Assembly (NCBI RefSeq): GCF_015207505.1 | Contig: NZ_JADEWT010000008.1 | Location: 29,809-93,808, forward strand | Direction: 5' to 3' | DNA from: Tychonema sp. LEGE 06208 | GTDB lineage: Bacteria > Cyanobacteriota > Cyanobacteriia > Cyanobacteriales > Microcoleaceae | DNA: 64,000 nt | Program-made: the position numbers and the translations under genes | Notes under the pieces: generated by a model | What the model was told of the DNA's origin: nothing | Database searches by the model: none | Seen by the model: the letters and a program-made list of their open reading frames with translations, nothing else | Shown: positions 60,116 to 64,000 of the stretch, one piece after another | How positions within the stretch are numbered: the stretch's first letter is position 1 | Layout: each line of letters starts with the position of its first letter

Positions 60116-60170
60116 AATTTCACAGTCGAACCTTAAGGATTACTTAATTTCTTAACTTTTCACTTTAGTA

Positions 60171-60202
60171 CATTGCGAGCCTTTAAAAAAGGGTTCGCAA
60201 TG
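60171..60202. promoter_or_regulatory. Inverted repeat upstream of psb28
   Basis: CATTGCGAGCCTTT and AAGGGTTCGCAATG-type arms form an interrupted palindrome between psb28 and the beta-helix/SLH gene. It could be an operator or hairpin; the function is unknown. Confidence 0.4.
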
Positions 60203-60246
60203 TTGAGTTCGACAATCATCAGACGATTCGGGTACTCCCAATGGCC

Positions 60247-61731
60247 TTAGACGATGTAGGGAGAGTTAATTGCCTCAGCCCGGTTTGTGGCTACCAGGGT
60301 TTGGTAAACCAGCGCGGATATCTCGCCGCGGGTGATGTCGCGGGCGGGGGAAAGCTTGTCGCGGGCGGGATAGTTGACCACGATTTTGCGCTCTGTGGCG
60401 GTGGCGGTGGCGTCGGTGGCAAAACTGGGAATCAATGCTCGATCGGCATAAACGCTCAAAGAATTGGGATTGCCGCCAGTCAACTGCAAGCCGTTTACCA
60501 AAGAAACTATAGCCTGAGATCTGGTCAAATTTTGCTCCGGGCGAAAGGTGCGATCGGGATATCCAGCCAAAAACCCACCTCGATTCGCTTTGACGATCGC
60601 CCCTGTCGCCCAAAAATCCGCCGCCACATCCTTAAAAACCGTCGCTTCGCGGCGCGGTGCCAACTCAAACGCCTTCGCCAGCAAAGCCGCATACTGAGCT
60701 CTAGTTAAATTCTCGTCAGGCTTAAAAGTGCCGTTGGGAAACCCGCTGACAATATTCATCTTAGCGAGGCGATCGATAAAATCCTTAGCCCAGTGGGTGC
60801 TGGTGTCGCTAAATTTTACCCCGCCAGGAGTCGGAGTCGGAGATGGTGTCGGAGTCGGAGTCGGCGTTACATTGCCCAAATCAAATAAACCTTTCACCCG
60901 CGCCGGATTGAGCTGATTTCCCAAGGCCGAAATCTTTACCCCAGTCGCGTTTTGCAAGTCTAATTCGCCGTTATCCCGAAAAATATTGCCCCCCAAATCT
61001 TGAGCCGTACCGATATCTGGCAGCGATTTCCCCACAGCAGTCAAACCGTCTTCGGTATTTTTTTCAATGCGATTCTTCCGCACAACCGGCTTAGATTCCC
61101 CTGATAAAACAATACCGGAGCGATTTTCCAAAATTTGGTTGTCAACAATCAAAGGAGCAGATTTATCTTGCAGAGAAATGCCGAAACCGGTATTCTGAAA
61201 AACATTGCGCCGCAGTACGCCTTTAGCAGTTTCCGCCGCAATTACGCCAGCCGCCGAGTTTTGTACAAATCTGTTGTCTAGAATCGCAGGATTTGCCGAA
61301 CCTGTGATAAAAACACCTTCGCGCTTGCAAAGCGTGAAAGTGCAGTTAGCCACTGTGGGAGAAGTTGACTCAATCCAGACTCCGGTGCCGCGACTCTCCA
61401 AATTAGTGACAGTTAGGCCGCGCAATTCGGCATCGGTTGCTAGCAATATTGTGATATTTTGACTGGCTGCGGTGGGACTGACAAATTTGCCGCTTCCTTG
61501 AATTAGAGTGCCGCTTCCTTTGTTAGTTTCGCTACCGATAACTTTGACTCCAGAGGGAATTTCCAAGGGGAATTTTTCGCCGCTGGCTGCGCTGTAAGTT
61601 CCCGGTGCTAGCTGAATGATTGTTCCCGATGCAGCGCGGGCGATCGCGCGGGCGATCGTTTTCAAGGGAGCCGATTGGCTGCCGGCGGCTCCATCGCTAC
61701 CTGTTTGCGGGTTGACGTAAACTGTTGCCAT
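60247..61731 (-). CDS. Parallel beta-helix (DUF1565) protein with three SLH domains
   Basis: The 494-residue protein starts TVYVNPQTGSDGAAGSQSAP, the DUF1565 signature, followed by beta-helix coils such as ILDNRFVQNSAAGVIAAETA. A Pro/Thr linker (TPTPTPTPSPTPTP) separates three SLH-like repeats: THWAKDFIDRLAKMNIVSGF, DFWATGAIVKANRGGFLAGY and a third near IVVNYPARDKLSPARDITRG. SLH domains usually anchor to secondary cell-wall polymers or the outer membrane in cyanobacteria. No signal peptide is evident, so the surface role needs support. Confidence 0.88.
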   Translation of the reverse strand: MATVYVNPQTGSDGAAGSQSAPLKTIARAIARAASGTIIQLAPGTYSAASGEKFPLEIPSGVKVIGSETNKGSGTLIQGSGKFVSPTAASQNITILLATDAELRGLTVTNLESRGTGVWIESTSPTVANCTFTLCKREGVFITGSANPAILDNRFVQNSAAGVIAAETAKGVLRRNVFQNTGFGISLQDKSAPLIVDNQILENRSGIVLSGESKPVVRKNRIEKNTEDGLTAVGKSLPDIGTAQDLGGNIFRDNGELDLQNATGVKISALGNQLNPARVKGLFDLGNVTPTPTPTPSPTPTPGGVKFSDTSTHWAKDFIDRLAKMNIVSGFPNGTFKPDENLTRAQYAALLAKAFELAPRREATVFKDVAADFWATGAIVKANRGGFLAGYPDRTFRPEQNLTRSQAIVSLVNGLQLTGGNPNSLSVYADRALIPSFATDATATATERKIVVNYPARDKLSPARDITRGEISALVYQTLVATNRAEAINSPYIV

Positions 61732-62134
61732 GTTTTTGTGGAAGAAATAAATGTGCGATCGGGCTTTTGTACACTTTTCATTCTCTACTAAGCTGACCCC
61801 GGATCTATATTCACCTTTAATTTCGCAGCTTATTTATTTGCAGGAGATCCGCAACATCACCCATCAGGAGCAACAACCGCAGGGGGGATTGCCCCTACAC
61901 AACATTCATAAAATTTTAGATTTTATCTCATGTGCGATCGATTACCAAAAACAGTTTGCAGTCAATCAACCGGACACGATATTAGATAAAATTGAACAAA
62001 TATTTGATTGATAGAGTAACCGCAGACATAATGCAGGTGGACAGAGATAAACGCCAATTTATTTTAATATCATAAACTCATTTAATGCAATTATTCTTAC
62101 TCGATTTTGCCTTGGACACTATCACCATATAAAC

Positions 62135-63874
62135 TCATTTTTTAGACGCTCTCACAATACATGATGCCTCCAAAACTACTACAGTTTCATTTTGAAAAAC
62201 AGCACAACTTGTCATTGCTGGAGCTAGTGCGGGAATTTTCCCTTGTTTGAGAGCAAGCATCGCCTCCGCTGTCCCATCAAAGTCATCCATCCAGCCGTAA
62301 TCTTCTACATACTCGAGAGTCAAAGCATTACGAGTGAGCATCCAAAAATCAATTCCGTAGCTGTTAATAAAATTTTGCAAAACAGCCGGATTTTCCGTAT
62401 ATTGAGCGCGAATTAAATCGCTAACTCGCTGCTGAAATCTGCTGTAGTAGCCTTTTTGATACGGCACTGAATATTCCTTTGCCACCAAAACAGAACGCTG
62501 GCTAAACGTCGGTATGTTGTCGGCTTCGGAGGCGATTGAAGCAATCAGGATATTTTTAGGTTGTTGCTGAAAAAAATTGTACAAACTGGGCATTTTACCT
62601 TCTATATACCCAACTATCGGAAAGTCTTGAACAAAACAGGGATAAAAAACAACGGCAACAAGTATTATGGCTGTGGTAATTAGTACAACTAAATTTTTGA
62701 ATTGAAATGTTGTTTCGGTTCTTGATGCCCAATGGCAGATTCCATCGATAATTAACGTTAGGACGATCGCAGTTAGCGACACGATAATAAATCGCAAGCT
62801 GTAGGCAGTATATCGTCCAGGCTGATAAAGCTTAAAAATGGTGGCGTGAGCCGCTAAAAACATCACGGAGGATGCTAGAAATAGCTGAAGTAACAGCCAG
62901 ATTTTGCTACTAATGCGACTCGCTAAGGGAAAGGCAGATCGCCAAAACAGCAGCAGCGGAAATAACAGCCCCACACAGTGAGTTACAGGCGTAAACAGCG
63001 ACTTGGGAAACATCCCGCTACCCCTACCAGTCAGCCAATAATCTACCGGATTTGGACGAAAGAAAGCATTTCTGCCGTCTGGTGCAAATACTCCCATTTT
63101 CTTGGCTTCGGCTGCGGTATAAGTCGGGCCAAATTCTGATTTATCTAAGACATAGGGCAGCATTACTAAAAAGATTATTCCCAAACCAGTAGCACAAAAT
63201 AGCTGATTTGCGCGATCGCCCGACAAGCACAAACGGCCGTTTTCCCAGCTTAGCAGCCGCAAAACTAAAATTCCCGCAGCCACCAAGGCGTAAGGTGGGT
63301 AAAATAGTCCGATTAGGGCGATCGCCCCCAAACATGGCAGCAACGAATTCCGGGATAAGTAATATAAAAAACAGAGAAATATCGGGTAGATAAAAGCTCT
63401 TGGCGTTGTGGAAGCCAAATCGTCAGTCATCCACATATGCTGATTTAACAGCAAAGATGCGATAAATCCAGTCAGCGGCACCGGCAGCATTTCTAGGCAA
63501 AGCCCAAAGCAGAAATAAGTCGAAATTAAGCCGAGAAATAGTGGCAATATTTTGTGCAATAATAGCGGGTGAATGCCAATTGTTGCTGCTATTTTGTAGA
63601 GCGTGCTGTATCCTGCGGGGGCGACAGATAGAAAGTAGTTAGCGATGAAATCCTTGGGGAATAATTCTCGATCGACAAACCGCATCATCCAGAAAACGTG
63701 CTGCCTCGCATCGTCTTGCACCACATACTCGGCGCTGAATGCTTGCTCGATACCTAAGAAACCATAAATTGCGGCAAATGTCAAGCTCAGGGTCAACCAA
63801 AATATTGTGCGCGATCGGGATTTTTCATCCACAGTCGCCGTCAGAAACTTGTGCAAGCGGGCTATTAATACCAT
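62135..63874 (-). CDS. Polytopic membrane protein, GT-C-glycosyltransferase-like
   Basis: The 579-residue protein has about twelve hydrophobic segments, for example LTLSLTFAAIYGFLGIEQAF. The first extracytoplasmic loop begins AEYVVQDDARQHVFWMMRFV and has an acidic DD pair like the GT-C glycosyltransferase loop. The C-terminal soluble part follows the last segment. No family name was recognised. It may be a lipid-linked sugar transferase or another membrane enzyme; evidence is only architectural. Confidence 0.65.
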   Translation of the reverse strand: MVLIARLHKFLTATVDEKSRSRTIFWLTLSLTFAAIYGFLGIEQAFSAEYVVQDDARQHVFWMMRFVDRELFPKDFIANYFLSVAPAGYSTLYKIAATIGIHPLLLHKILPLFLGLISTYFCFGLCLEMLPVPLTGFIASLLLNQHMWMTDDLASTTPRAFIYPIFLCFLYYLSRNSLLPCLGAIALIGLFYPPYALVAAGILVLRLLSWENGRLCLSGDRANQLFCATGLGIIFLVMLPYVLDKSEFGPTYTAAEAKKMGVFAPDGRNAFFRPNPVDYWLTGRGSGMFPKSLFTPVTHCVGLLFPLLLFWRSAFPLASRISSKIWLLLQLFLASSVMFLAAHATIFKLYQPGRYTAYSLRFIIVSLTAIVLTLIIDGICHWASRTETTFQFKNLVVLITTAIILVAVVFYPCFVQDFPIVGYIEGKMPSLYNFFQQQPKNILIASIASEADNIPTFSQRSVLVAKEYSVPYQKGYYSRFQQRVSDLIRAQYTENPAVLQNFINSYGIDFWMLTRNALTLEYVEDYGWMDDFDGTAEAMLALKQGKIPALAPAMTSCAVFQNETVVVLEASCIVRASKK

Positions 63875-63875
63875 T

Positions 63876-63903
63876 TAAGATTTGAGATTTGAGATTTGAG
63901 ATT
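63876..63903. repeat. GATTTGA heptamer array
   Basis: gatttgagatttgagatttg lies directly upstream of the membrane-protein start. Confidence 0.85.
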
Positions 63904-63938
63904 CGGAATAACTGATTCTCAAAAGTAGAACTATATCA

Positions 63939-64000
63939 TAAGCTGTTGTGCATCTAGATTGTGTATTGTGATTGAGGGGGAGAGGGGGAGAGGGGGAGAG
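63939..64000. mobile_element. MITE-like element, family 1, copy C (cut by window end)
   Basis: TAAGCTGTTGTGCA continues as TCTAGATTGTGTATTGTGAT and GGGGGAGAGGGGGAG. It matches the left end of copy B at 50939 and the right end of copy A in the same sense. The right inverted repeat is beyond the window. Confidence 0.7.

Noticed and set aside
61751..62011. 86-codon plus-strand frame between the SLH gene and the membrane-protein gene
   Set aside because: There is no ribosome-binding site, no family match and low-complexity composition. Evidence is too weak to call it a gene.

Overview
The window is chromosomal DNA of a filamentous cyanobacterium. The evidence is a psbM gene too short for ordinary gene calling, psb28, a thylakoid photosystem I accumulation factor, a CYP110-like P450, many cyanobacteria-restricted unknown families, frequent HIP1 octamers (GCGATCGC) and long arrays of heptanucleotide repeats. 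The style of the dispersed repeats suggests an Oscillatoriales/Microcoleus-type genome; that assignment is an inference. No rRNA, tRNA, CRISPR array, prophage or intact insertion sequence was seen.

Layout. 0-3 kb: a partial beta-helix-like gene, a spermidine-synthase-like protein and a single-domain class III cyclase, all on the minus strand. 3-8 kb: a MITE sitting in a probable gene relic, a cobalamin riboswitch with a roughly 600-nt leader, metE, and a translationally coupled unknown gene followed by its tandem paralog. 8-14 kb: sufE, an alpha/beta hydrolase lacking its nucleophilic Ser, a DUF6282 amidohydrolase-like protein, and a 909-aa coiled-coil/beta-helix protein built on 138-bp repeats. 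14-23 kb: an ATP-grasp ligase paired with a DMT exporter, thioesterase, universal stress protein, psbM, ferredoxin, TolC and a radical SAM protein. 23-33 kb: a DUF433/DUF5615 toxin-antitoxin pair, an unusual cNMP-like/AAA/NosR-like fusion, a methyltransferase, uppP, the PSI accumulation factor, a receiver-histidine kinase and a MutY-like glycosylase. 33-46 kb: aldehyde dehydrogenase with DUF779, an FAD monooxygenase with a DUF3598-like partner, ppk1, a DUF6930-like protein, sufA and a TPR protein. 46-64 kb: a DUF3352 protein, a TIGR01777 epimerase, a decayed RAYT transposase between inverted REP doublets, purU, resistance- and TA-like accessory genes, P450, an Ada-like repair protein, moaB, psb28, a beta-helix/SLH protein and a large polytopic membrane protein.

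Overall this is housekeeping and photosynthesis chromosome, heavily seeded with small non-autonomous elements. At least three terminal-inverted-repeat families (MITE-like), a CCGGG-centred palindrome, REP doublets and 7-bp arrays fill most intergenic gaps. Toxin-antitoxin loci are present in several states: intact, frameshifted by an exact 8-bp duplication, and fossil. The most unusual items are the 852-aa fusion at 24649-27207, the RAYT pseudogene with five in-frame stops and no indel at 49198-49737, and the TA-flanked MITE family represented at 3071, 39457, 50939 and 63939.
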